This document shows positions 51,501 to 63,065 of a DNA stretch of 64,000 bases, in pieces (the first letter of the stretch is position 1; the number at the start of each line of letters is the position of its first letter). The stretch comes from Dasyornis broadbenti (Eukaryota; Chordata; Aves; Passeriformes; Dasyornithidae). The stretch covers positions 1,089,009 through 1,153,008 of the forward strand of contig VZRN01004397.1 in the NCBI GenBank assembly GCA_013397935.1. The letters are read 5' to 3'. Both the position numbers and the translations under genes were made by a program. The notes beneath the pieces were generated by a model. That model saw nothing but the letters and a program-made list of their open reading frames with translations, made no database searches and was not told where the DNA came from.

Positions 51501-54500
51501 GATGATATTATCCATAAGCCTAGTGTTACAATGCAAGGTACACCTTGGGTCTCCTATAATTCTGATGCTTTTTAGTCCTCCAATAATACTTAAATCTTAA
51601 AGGAGAGGAAAAAGAAGGACAACCTTGTGTGAAAATGTCTGATGTAAAATACAGCATGTTTTATGCTGCAGCCATGTCCTTAAAAATTATCATATACTGT
51701 CCCACCAGGAGATGCCTGATTACAGGGACAATAGCTTCATTTGTAAGAATCCCCCTTGGCAGCCCAGGAAAGGACAGCCAACTAACTGACAGCAGCATAG
51801 CATTTAAGTCATGGCTCTGGTGCAGAATTGAATATAGAAGAGAAGGAATGACTAGCTATTGAACTGCAGTAGAGAAATGATTTGTGCTGCCTGCTGTTAT
51901 ATAAAGCCTACTATGCACAATAAGAGCTGTTTCGTTCCCCCGGATTTTAGGTTTACAACTCACCACAGTGTTGGTAGGACATAATGTACTGGCGAGTTTA
52001 TTCTTTCTCATGGCTTGGGCAATTATTTGGCATTGATTTTCTCAAAGTTTTGCCTTGCATGTCAGCTTTTTGTTGGCAAACTTTGCAGAAGAGTTTGAGC
52101 AAGTCAGTAAGATTTGAGAATACAGATGAGATCAGTACTTGGCTCATGTTGTCCTTTTACGAGACAGAAATTTAAAAAATGGAATTTTCAGCCCTCCTCT
52201 CCAGACACACACCCACAGATGGAGGGATGGACCTTTATTTGATTTATTTGATTTGATTTTGTTCCCTGATAAAAATTGCACACTTCTTAACCTTTCCATC
52301 TACTCTGCTTATAATAACCAAAATACTCTGAAATGGCTTCACATGAGAAAGGGACTGCTTTCTCATTTGCATTTTTTAAGCAGTGACTGTGCTCTGATAC
52401 AAAACCAGCTGACCAGTTATGCTGAAGTGATATAAGAGCATTATGTTGTGCTAAATTAAACAAAGGAGCCTAATTATCTGTGATTTAGCTGAGTGCATTA
52501 TGAGGTATTTTCAGCCAAATAGAAAAAGTGTAAAGTGCCACTGTACAGATTTGGTAGCAGTTTCCAGGCTTTTTGTCTAGGTGTGGGTGAATACGTAACG
52601 TGCAAAGCTGTGAGGAATCTTAAACTATTGCCTGCACACTGTCTTATTTTGTGATGAATGTAAATGGAGCCATTTGCTGGTTATCCTGTTCTCTATCGTG
52701 AACAGTTCAGGAAGTGCTATTTATATATTATGTAAATCAAGAAGACACTTTACTAAATTGGCATTAGTAGAAAATAAAAAACATCCCCTTAAATTCTGAT
52801 AACATAATTCTTACCAGATAGTCTTATTCATATGCAAGTAGGAAGAATATTTCCATGGCCTTCTATAATTACTTAAAGATTATTTCTAAGAAGTCAAAAG
52901 TACTCTAAGGGAGCATTTATGTCTTCTCTTAGATATGTATTGCCCTCTTTATAAGTTCATCTTTAAAACTAGAGTGTCTAAATTTAGACACATGACACAT
53001 AAAGGTACGTTTAATGTAGTATTTAAATTTGACAGCAATACAGACACCTGAGTTTTAGATGCTGCATTTGAAAATTCCTCCTTCTATCTATAGATACAAT
53101 AACTCCTGAGGATGTTAAAAGAGCTGTACCTGGGCCTATCAAGAGAACCACACTGCCCTTCTTGTGCTCCAATCTTGGCTTCTCAGGTGAAGTCAGAAAG
53201 CTGTAGGTTCAACTTGCTTTTTGTAATGAGCCTAGTGGGCAAAGTAGTGTGATTTGAACTCACAGGGAGCACTCCTGAGAGAGTTCAAACCTCTTACAGT
53301 GTCTTTAATAAGACCATTCTTTGAAGTCAATTGGAAAACTGAATAGATCACATGAAAGGTGGGCTTTATATTTCAAGTATATGTGTGTTACACCAAACAG
53401 AGGCCCTCTGAGGAGAGAAGCTAAAGTGATGCACCTACTCTCCTGGGGAGAGTTTCAAACACTTGCTCATGAAAATAGTCCATTCCTGTAACGACACTTA
53501 CCTCAGCGCATAACAATTGCTCACATGAATATGACTGCAGGAATGACCCACTTTCTTATTTTAAGGCAATTGTCATAGGATATTTGGGGCTGTGTCGCAG
53601 TAAAGGTCCTTTCAGCTGGGTCAGCCTCTGAGCTGATGTGTGGTATAGGTGAATGCCCTGTAGAAAGATCCGTTTGCAGGTCAGGTCTTTGGAAATTCCC
53701 AGAAGGATGGTCAAGTGAGATGGCACTAGTAGCTCACAAATCAACTTTTTAGTAAGGGGTCCCAGTTTGGCCATGACCTCCATGTGAATCACCCTGCACA
53801 GATATGTCTGCCTCCTTCTGTGCTTTTGGCATGATTTTAGAAATTTTGTTATTGTTAGGCTTGTGGTCATATACGATTAATCCATGGGAACCTGGAGACA
53901 AAAAGAGTAATCAGGATGAAACATCCTGATCCATTAGGAGTTTAACTCAGGACAAGTTTCAAGCAGAGAGTAGCCCAGCAGATACCCAGATGACTTCTTT
54001 CAAGTTAATGAGTTAGGGCCAAACCACAACGCTCAGATGACTTGACCTCCCTCTGTGACTTGCCAAAGTCAGATACAAGAGGCTTGTGACATATTTACAC
54101 GACATAGCAAGACTAAAGAGTATAGAAGTTCTTTCAGAATTCAAAAACAGAACAGGATATGGTGACAGGTAATTGTGTCTCTTTCCCCAAGCATTTTCCC
54201 TTGTGGAAACTTTTTTGGATTTTTCCTTACCTCTCCCCTTCTCTATGTATGTGAGATTCCTCAGAGAGGTGGTGAAGAGAAGGTACATCCTTAGAGGGAT
54301 GCAGAGTATTTTCAGAGTTTTCAGAGCATAAAAAAAGTACTCAAATCCCACAGCTTCTCTGTGGAAAACAGTTGTGCAATTCTCTTGGTGTATTTGGAAA
54401 GCCTGTCTGTCTGCTTTTAGCAATAGACATATAGCTTTCCAGCATAGATTTTTTCTTTAACAAACCTAATTTATAGTCTTATTGTTTCCAAAAAGACCAA

Positions 54501-54662
54501 TTTCTGGCTGAAAAGCACTATTCAAAGATCAGGCTGAGCACTCATTTATCATTAATAAATTTAGATTAGGAGGGAAAAAAAAATTCGAATGGTCTTCCAA
54601 ATATTATACCCCAGGCAAGAAATGTAAATTGCTTTAAGATAAATTTTAGAAAGTTTATGAAA
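48549..54662. other. Unique A+T-rich sequence, no gene seen
   Basis: A TTTGATT-rich low-complexity patch lies at 52235-52262, and an octamer ATTTGCAT at 52365-52372. Frames at 53556-53870 (-) and 54013-54423 (-) are 104 and 136 codons long and unrecognised. Confidence 0.5.
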
Positions 54663-54686
54663 CTGCATGACTATATAGTCATGCAG
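54663..54686. repeat. Perfect 24-bp palindrome without spacer
   Basis: The half-site is CTGCATGACTAT, followed immediately by its exact reverse complement. It lies in A+T-rich unique sequence with no mobile element recognised within 1 kb. Confidence 0.97.
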
Positions 54687-56322
54687 ACAAATGCTAAACA
54701 AGAACAAATATAAACAAAACCCCAAGGGCGTAACATACCTGGGTCCCAGATGACACTTCACTGACATTGGTGAATGACTAGGAAATTATCAAGGGCAAGG
54801 TGGACTTGCTTTCATTTTCCTATTATCCATATATTTTGTATATTGTTTTGTGCTGGGGATCTATATTATATAGAGACAGATTTGTTCTTATTCCCCTTTG
54901 TCTACTAAAAAGATATGTCTAAAAGTCAGTCCCCATGCAAGTATGGAACTAAGAGATTTATGCTTTTTTTTCCCAGTGATTTTCTTCATTCTGACCTTTT
55001 ACTTTCTAGTAATTTGGCCTATTGCTTCTTCAGGGCATTGTAGATCTTCCAGACATCATAGATCTGCTTATCTTTTTTTCTGGCACCATTCAAATTGCCA
55101 TAGATTCTTTGTTTACCTCTCTGCATACAATCCCACAGAACTAAGTCATATTTGTCTTTTACTATCTTGTCTTCTCCCAGGTCATTATAGGGTAGATCCA
55201 AGTTTATGAGGAAACCACTGTTCTCTTCAAACTGGCAAGACATGACCTTGCTGTTTATAGCTGGTCCCGTTTTGGTGCAGTCACTTCATATCAAAACTGA
55301 GGCAGCTGCAGCTACTTATAAAATCTAGCAAGTGTTTTCATTGGATGGATACTATTGTTAACACAGATACAGGATAACTTTCAAATTTTTGGGTTTGAAT
55401 TATTAGAGAGGAAAAATCCCAATGATAATAATCTCATCTATATACCTCAACCCCAATCCTTTATCCAATATGAACTGAGTGCAGTGACCAGCTGGGCCAG
55501 TGATGGCAACTCACTTGCACTTGAGGTTTATCAGGCACTCTTGCTGTTTCTCTGCAGCACAACTGTCTTAAGAACTGGATAAAGTTTGGCTGTGCAGTTT
55601 AAACGGCATGTGTACCACTGACTTCCCTTTGAGACAACCAAAACAAACAAGAAAATAAAATTTTAAGTAACTTATCTGCTGTTTAAATAATAATAACTGT
55701 CTTCTATGCACAACATAAATAAATGTACATTTGTGTATATTGTGTCTGAATATACTTGTGTGCCAGTTGCTGAATGCTTTGGTCCCTTGCAGCTGGTGTG
55801 TAATGGGCAATATCTCACATGTCTGTTAAACTAATCCTGGACTTCTGGTGAAAAATCAGCAGAGAAAGCACTACAGAAAAGAGATGGATTGTATTTCGTC
55901 CAGCTCATGGTTTTTCTACAGGGTAGTAAATTCTTGTCTCTGACAACCACTTTTTTCCTTTCTAAATCCATTGCATAGTATGAGCACAGTGTCTTATTTA
56001 AATAGAGACTAAAAGCAGGCAATCACCTCTGGTCTTCTGATATTCTGTCTTGCTGCAGGTGTTCTTCTACTGTGTGATGGCACAAGCACAGCACATTCAT
56101 AGGGATTTATCCTGCTCTGCTGCCTCACTTGCACAGAACTGGTGCGCACTTGGTCCCAGTCCTGGCTCGGGTGGCTCAGGTGTTGCTGGGGGAAGGAAGG
56201 AGTCTGGTGCCTGCCAGCCCTCACTGCCCGTGTTCAGGGTCTTCTCTGCCTCTCCCAGACACAGTTTGATGGCAGAAGTGAGCAGGCAGAGTATGGCACT
56301 GTGAGACCCTGGGAAAGGGGGG
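54687..56322. other. Unique sequence, one protein-like minus-strand frame
   Basis: A 74-codon frame at 55019-55243 (-) is less Ser/Leu/Phe-biased than the other chance frames and rich in Lys, Asp and Asn (see findings). No splice-site, family match or pseudogene parent is recognised. From about 56130 the sequence becomes G+C-richer towards the CR1 at 56542. Confidence 0.45.
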
Positions 56323-56351
56323 CAGACAAGGCCTCCAAAAGGCCTTGTCTG
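56323..56351. repeat. Perfect 12-bp-arm hairpin
   Basis: Arms CAGACAAGGCCT (56323-56334) and its exact complement (56340-56351) enclose the loop CCAAA. It lies about 190 bp before the CR1 terminus at 56542. Confidence 0.95.
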
Positions 56352-56541
56352 TGTTGTCTGTCTTCAAGATGGAAATAGAGGATAGTTAGTCTCTCTCTGA
56401 ACAGAGGGTCTGTCCCATATCCAATTCAGTGAAAACTACATTTCACAGTGTATGCACTTGCAGACCCTGCTGCCCCAACAACATTGGCAGTGTAGGGGTT
56501 ACCATTGCATGCACATTCCAGCTGTGTCTTCAGCTGACATT

Positions 56542-57091
56542 TCATAGAATCATAGAACAGTTTGGATTGGAAGGGACCTTAAAATCCGTCTAGTTTCAAA
56601 CCCCTGCCATGGGGAGGGACGCTTTCCACTAGACCAGGTTTCTCAAGGCCCCATCCAACCTGGCCTTGAACACTAACAGTGTTGAGATATCCACAGCTTC
56701 TCTGGGAAACCTCTTCCAGTGTCTCACCACCCTCATAGGGAAGAATTTATTCCAAACCTATCCTCTATCAGTTCAAAGTCATTGCCCTTTGTCCTATCAA
56801 TATATGCCTTGTAAAACGTCCCTCTCCAGCTCTGTTACAGCCTCTTTCAGTACTGGAAGGCTGCTATAAACTTTCCCCAGAGCCTTCTTTTCTCCAGGCT
56901 GAGACTCCAGCTCACTCAGCCTTCCCTCACAGGTGAGGTGCTCCAGACATTGGATCATCTTCAGGGCTTTCATCTGGACTCATTCCAACAGGTCCACATG
57001 CTTCTTATGCTGGAGGCCCCCCCAGAGCTGGATGCAGGTCTCCAGGTGGGGTGTCACCAGAGCAGAGTAGAGGGGGAGAATCACCTCCCTT
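56542..57091 (-). mobile_element. CR1 LINE, 5'-truncated 3' fragment (about 550 bp)
   Basis: A minus-strand CR1: the tail is at the low-coordinate side (TTCATAGAATCATAGAACAG), followed by TTGGATTGGAAGGGACCTT and CCACTAGACCAGGTT. Then comes the 3' untranslated and ORF2 C-terminal region, including CTCCAGGCTGA and GCAGAGTAGAGGGGGAGAATC near its 5' limit. The subfamily resembles CR1-J-type sequence of neognath birds; that assignment is from memory. Homology stops after TCACCTCCCT at about 57090, so the reverse transcriptase core is absent. Divergence from a typical copy is moderate, suggesting a younger age than the copy at 14909-16330. Confidence 0.95.
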
Positions 57092-57600
57092 CAAACCCTC
57101 AACACAAATCATGAACCCCAAATTTACTACAATGCAAGTGTGCCGGGGCACTCTGGCCACTGTGGTCTCCCTGGGGAGCAGTAGGTGCTCCCTGGCAGGC
57201 CCTGGCAGCCCATCCCATATAATTCCAGCCAGAAGCAGGACAATTGGAAGGCACCAGGGAGGTCCAGCCCTGGGCACCTCCCTGGGATAGGCTGAGGCTG
57301 GGACAGGGCTGTTGTTCTGTGGGTGTGGGTATGGATCAGAGCCAGTGAGGGTAACCAGGGTCAGTCACGCCCATGATGTGCAGACAGGGCCGTGGGTATG
57401 AGGAAGGTGCTCACAAGCAGAGGTACCCATGGATGCACCCTCACGGTGCAGGTCGGGGATACGTGTGGGAAATCAGGCTCAACAAAACTACCTTGGGGTG
57501 CAGGGTGGAGATTTTTGGGGTTTTGATAGCTGCAGTTTTGACACTGAACTCTTGTTTCAGGAGGCTGACTGGCTGCCAAGGGCCCTGACAACAATTCAGG
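57092..57600. other. G+C-richer block abutting the CR1, unassigned
   Basis: Sequence directly beyond the CR1 break is G+C-richer than average and contains two hairpins: perfect 10-bp arms CCAGGGAGGT (57254-57263 with 57276-57285, loop of 12) and 7-bp arms GGGAGCA/TGCTCCC (57174-57192). A TATA-like CATATAA lies near 57217. No LTR end pair, primer-binding site or coding frame could be identified. It may be an older repeat of unknown family. Confidence 0.35.
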
Positions 57601-60600
57601 AAGAAAATAAGGTACTCAAAGCTCTGAGACCTCCAGACATCCTGTGCCTTCATACTGGGTGGGAAACAAATGTCTGTGGAGAATAAAGATACAGCTATGG
57701 TAAATACCATGTCCTTTGGTATGACCATCTGCCATCCCTTCAATTCCTCTATTTCTGTGTAAGCTGTTCTTGAAAATGAGGATAAACAGATAAAATAATT
57801 TTCTTTTGTTTGCAATGACATACTTGTAATATGTGTCATTGCAATGTTAGGAAGGACAGTGTAACAGCTATAGTAATATCGGATAGAGTAATACAAGAGT
57901 AAACATACATCTTTTTATGAAAAAAGATCATTATAGATTAAAAAAAAAATCAAGTTATTTTTCATTTCCTTCAAACCACTGTGACCCCTTTATTCCTCTC
58001 ACTGAATTTTAGCCCATTATAGATTTACTCTGATTGTCTTTTGTGGCTATGCTGCATTCATCCAAGCTATTAATTTTATTCTTTGTCAGGCAAGATGGAA
58101 ACAGAGCTTTCATGTTCTTCTGGCATTCTTAAACTCAATCATATTTAAGATGCATAACTCTGTTGTTTTAGGAACTTGGTGTTCTGCTGTTTTTCGCATT
58201 CTGAACTACCTCTGTCAAAGTCTCTGTGTATGAAATGATAAGAAATCTTTTAAAAGTCACTAAGGTTCTAAAACAAAACCAAAAGTGAGAAATGTGGAAT
58301 TTCACAGCAAATAAAAACATATAAAAATCAAAACCAGAAGGACATTCACGTACATTTTCCTAAACCTTACTCTTCACATATAATGATTTTGTCATCACTT
58401 TATCTTTGTAAGAATGAAATTGTGACATTATCAGGAAGAAAATAAAAATTAATAATCTTGCAGTAAGGCACAACCTCTAAGCTTTTAATTTTGTTTGAAT
58501 CAGAAAAGTTATTTATATTTAGTCCTTATTTACATGAATTTTCTTTGACACTTTTTTTTCCTTTTAACAAACAAAAAATCTCTATATCTCCATCTCTGCT
58601 CTGATCTAGGATAGTAATCTGAAATTAATTATTTTTTTCCAAAAATTAGATAGCAAAGTGTTTATAAGCAAACAGCTATTTCCTTAAACTAACCTTTTGC
58701 ATATATTTATTAAACAGAAGAAATTCTGAATTTTTTGTTCTCTGGTATCGTGGTGAGCACTTGATATCTGTCATGCATTGTTTAACTGTTGGTATTCAGC
58801 TCCATCCCACAATACTTTCTTTGCCTTGGGTGAGTGTAGGAAAACATTCCAACCCAAATACTTGCTTGAGCAAATTTAAAAATTAAGTGAACATATAGAC
58901 TGCCCTATGCATTGCTGAAATTAAGTTTCTGTGAGCAGCTGTACCAGGGAAGCCCTTAAGTGCTTTATCAAGCCTTGTCAATACAGCCCAATGTACAAGA
59001 AGCAAATGTGCAGAAGGTGTGAAGGATGGACAGAGTAAACCAAGCCTGTCCGCCTATAAATATTCCTATATAATGTCTGCATGTTTCATTGAGCTCTGCC
59101 TTTTCACACATGCTCAGTGGAGAAGCTGGGATATTAAATGTCATCATTTCTGCAAGCCAGGATTTGCTTGAGAAAGGAAAACACCAAAGCTACTGAGCAA
59201 GCCTTCCTCACATTTTTTAAAAAACGTTCTTTAATTAAATGCATTTTGGGGGGAAAAAAATCCTTACATGCCTGAATTGAATGGCTGAGCACTATTAGGA
59301 ATGTCTTTGCTAATGCTAAATTCTTTAAAAGCACCCACTATCTCAAATAGTCAAAGAGAAAATCCAGGCAGTGCAGGTTGTTTGCTGGGCTCAGTGGGCT
59401 ATTCCTCCAGAGTTTGCCTAGTCAGAGCCCTAAATATTCTGTTTGGCAATGACTTTTGTATTTGTGCTTAAAGTCAGATTGTAGTAATAGTTCTTTTACA
59501 ATTTCAGCCCCAGATCCTTTCATGTGACAAATTGTCTGCTGAAGGCAGAGGGGACAGGGTGTCCTGAGCTGGAGGCACAGTCCCCTGACAGGCAGCTCTG
59601 GCTCCAGGGAACTTGGGGAGCAGAAAGAGTCCTCTTGACTTTGATGTTTTGGATGTGGTTGGTCATGTTTACATCTATTGAACCAAATAATTTCTTGTGG
59701 TGCAGCTAATCAAATTATTGGTGATCAGCATCAGGCTGCATGAGGTGAACTAAGGACACATTTTATCCTGACCCATTTAAAGGAGTGCCAACATTGTAGT
59801 ACAAGATTGATTTATTAAAACACAGGAAAAAATACAGTCTCTTTAAAATTAAAACTGACGTGTCTGGTTCTAAATTCTTAGCAACAGTACAGCAAGCTGC
59901 AAAGAGATGGTAGGGCTGTTCCTGCAGGATATGTAAGCTTCAATAAAAAGAAGAAATCCGTAATTTCACAAAGTAGCTGAGATCATTCAGACTATAAACT
60001 GTATTTTTGAGAGGCAATTTAAACTGCCTGTAAATGAAAGAGTCAAGCAATCACTATTATCTCCCTAGAAAAAATATATGTTTAAGCAAATAGTGAAGAT
60101 GCACTTCAGTCTGTTGTTTTGGTTTTTTCTTATTTTGCACAAGCCTTAATAATGAAATATTTGTCCTTTTCTATATGAATGGTAAAATGCATTATTTTTC
60201 ATACACATCCCGGACTGTTCTTGTTTTTACTTATTTTTCTTAGGTAATGAAAACCCTTCAATATAAAGACATTAAACATTGACATAGCAGCTTTCTTGAT
60301 GACAGAGATGTTAATGTCATAAATTCAGCATCTTGCCTTACCTATTTTGTCATGTATAGAAACTGAGCAAGATACTTGTCTGTCTGCCTCCAAATTATCA
60401 ATACAGAAAATTAACTATTTTACATCTTTTAAAATGCTTTATCTTATCCCTACATGCTTACTGTGATTCTTTTCTCTCTATCTCAGCATTCCATTATTTA
60501 TTTCCTCCCTGGAGGGATGGTAATACTAATTCACAAAATGAATTTTAAAAAAATGCTGTGATATGCTAAACTGCCAAGTAAAAGAGCTGCAGTATGCAAC

Positions 60601-61949
60601 AACCAAGAAGAAATTTTGAGAAACATGCTGCAACTCCCTTAGAAACAATACAGTGCTTGGTTTTATATTCAGAAACTGGTATAACAGTCCATTTTGCAGT
60701 AGTGTCTTTTTTTAACAATGTCTGATCAGCCTAAAGACCAGCTTACTAAAAGAGAAATATCCAGATCAAAAAAAATTTCATACCCATCACTAGCAAGAAC
60801 TATAAATAAACTTTCACATATACACATCCTTATGCCAGATTTTCCTGTACTTTCACTAAAAGAATACTCCCTATGTAGGGAGTCGAGTTTTGAAATGCCT
60901 TTCAAACTAAATTTGGGGATTTGAATTGTACAAATTTATCTCAGTCTTTACATTGCACAAAATAACTTTATTTTTTTTCGGCCCTGAGCACTCTCTGTTA
61001 AATTTAGCCACATTCTGACAGTTAGACAGTGTTGCAGGGGGAATGCTGTGGGGTCCTTTTTTGGGAACATGGAGTTCTCCACATTTCAGTTGTAGCAGGA
61101 ATATTTGCAGTCTATTTTACATGAGGCTTATTGTAGAGTGTAGCATTAACACTCCCCTCCAGCATCTGAACAGCAACTTTATAGTTCACTGCAGATCCTG
61201 TTCATTTTGTGGGGTTTGTCACCAGATCAGTTGAAGCGAAAAGAAAGGACAGTTATATTCTGAATCTTTTTGGGTGTTTTCTTGTTTTCAGTCTTCTCTT
61301 CTTCACACAAGAAGAAGAAAACATTGTCCTTGTCAAATGATAAATGAGGCACAATTGGTGACTTGTATGTTTGTCAACATAAGCAAGATCAAATGATTGC
61401 TCAGCAGGAAGAAGCCACAGGAAATCCAATGATTTTTGACTAATTAGGAAAATAATAATAACAACGGCTGCCTAATGATTACCTTGTACTGGGTTGTGGC
61501 CTTTTATCAGGCAGCTGCAGACTACTGCTTTGAAGGGAACCAATGGTTTTCTTTGAAACTGGTGTCACGGACTTGGAGGATTTGTGACAAATCTTCTGAG
61601 ACTTATTGCTCGTTTGTATAGTTGCTATAATTGGGAAGAAAAATGGGCCTGTTTCTAAATGTTTAAAGAGGAAAGTACTTTCTCTCCAGATTTTATTTGG
61701 AAAGATTTTTAAACTAGTTGAGGTGTATGTGTACATAAGTGTATACAATAATTTTCAAAAGATGAATGAATCTTTAGGTCAGTTAAAACCTACAAAAATG
61801 ATTTGTCTATGTTGTTTTCACATCGTAAGAACAAGAATAATAAAAAAAGAAAGATACTTATCTGTAATACAGTTTCACAGATATATAATACAGTAAAATA
61901 AAAATCAGGAAAACATTGGGAGTGAAGTGAGAAAGTAGGCCAATAGTTT
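57601..61949. other. Unique A+T-rich sequence, no gene seen
   Basis: About 4.3 kb without a recognised gene. A small hairpin with 8-bp arms (ACTCCCTA, loop TG) lies at 60866-60883. Short open frames are unremarkable. Confidence 0.55.
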
Positions 61950-63065
61950 GGAGCCTGTGGATTGTATTCTTGATTCTCCTCACATGGATTTTCAGAGTTC
62001 TGCTGGAGAAACTAGCTGCTCATGGCTGGGAAGGATGAACTTTTCACTGGGTAAAAGTGTCTGGATGGCTGGGCCCAGACAGTGGTTACATGGACTTACA
62101 TCCAGTTGGCAGACAAGCATTCTCCAGGGTTCAGCCTTGGGCCCAGTTCTGTTTAGTATCTTTATCAATAATCAAGACAACAGGATTGAGTGCACCCTCA
62201 ATCAGCTTGCAGATGACAGCAAGTTGGGTAGGAGTGTTGATCTGCTGGAGGGCAGGAAATCTCTACAGAGGGATCTGGACAAGCTGGATTGATGGCCCAA
62301 GGCCAAATGTATGAGGTTCAACAAGACAACAAGTGCTGGGCCCAGAACTTGAGTCACAGCAACCCCAGGTAGAATTACAAGCCCGGACAAGAGTGCCTGG
62401 AAAGCTTCCTAGTGGAAAAGGCCCTGGGGGTGCTGGTCGACTGGTGAGCCAATTTGTGCCCAGGGGACCAAGACAGCCAATGGCATCCTGGCTTGTATCA
62501 GGAATAGTGTGGCCAGCAGGACCAGGGCAGTGTTTTTCCCCCTGTACTCAGCACTGCTGAGGCCACACCTAAAATCCTGTGGGGTCACTCACTATAAGAA
62601 GGCTACTGAGGTGCTGGAGTGTGTCCAGAGAAGGGCAATAGAGCTGGGGAAGGGGTTGGAGCACAAGTGTCATGAAGAGCAGCTGAGGGACCTGGGGTTT
62701 ATCCTGGAGAAAAAAGAGGCTCAGGGAGAACTTATCTTCTCTACAGCTGCCAGAAAAGAGATTGAGGCCAGGTGGGGTGGGCCTCTTCTTCTGAGTAAGA
62801 AGAAATAACAAGGGGAAATGACCTCAAGTTGCACCAGGGGAGGGAGAGGTTGGATATTAGAAAAATTTCTTCACAGAAAGGGTTGCTGTAAATTAGAACT
62901 GGTTGCCCAGGGAAGTGGCAGAGTCATCATCCCTGGAGGTATTTAAAAGATGCAGATGTGGCACTATGGGACGTGGTTTAGTGGTGGACTTGGCAGCATT
63001 AGGTTAACAGTTGCACTCGATGATCTTGAACATCTTTTCCAACCTAAATGATTCTATAATTCTGA
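61950..63065 (+). mobile_element. CR1 LINE, 5'-truncated, keeps part of the reverse transcriptase
   Basis: A forward CR1 of about 1.1 kb, the longest continuous copy in the window. It starts within the reverse transcriptase (LLEKLAAHG-like sequence at about 62000-62030) and runs through the ORF2 C-terminus and 3' untranslated region to a tail at 63047-63065 (GATTCTATAATTCTGA). The 3' part includes GTTGCACTCGATGATCTTGAACATCTTTTCC in separate recognisable blocks, typical of avian CR1. Its coding part is broken by stops and frame changes, so it is inactive. It shares its 3' half with the copy at 1385-1938. Confidence 0.95.
61990..62808 (+). pseudogene. CR1 ORF2 reverse transcriptase C-terminal remnant
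   Basis: The frame at 61948-62292 carries QGSALGPVLFSIFINNQD, then ECTLNQLADDSKLG, matching the CR1 reverse-transcriptase block QGSVLGPVLF...FADDTKLG. The catalytic Asp-Asp pair is still encoded at 62212-62217. After LEGRKSLQRDLDKLD the frame stops. A second frame (62509-62808) continues with ALLRPHLKSC, then VLECVQRRAIELGKGLEHK and EEQLRDLG, the thumb and C-terminal part. An intervening stretch (about 62290-62490) contains stops and small deletions. The N-terminal endonuclease and the upstream half of the polymerase are absent because of 5' truncation. Confidence 0.9.

Noticed and set aside
57441..57896. 151-codon minus-strand frame as a gene
   Set aside because: It spans a composition boundary between the unassigned G+C-rich block and A+T-rich DNA, and shows no domain.
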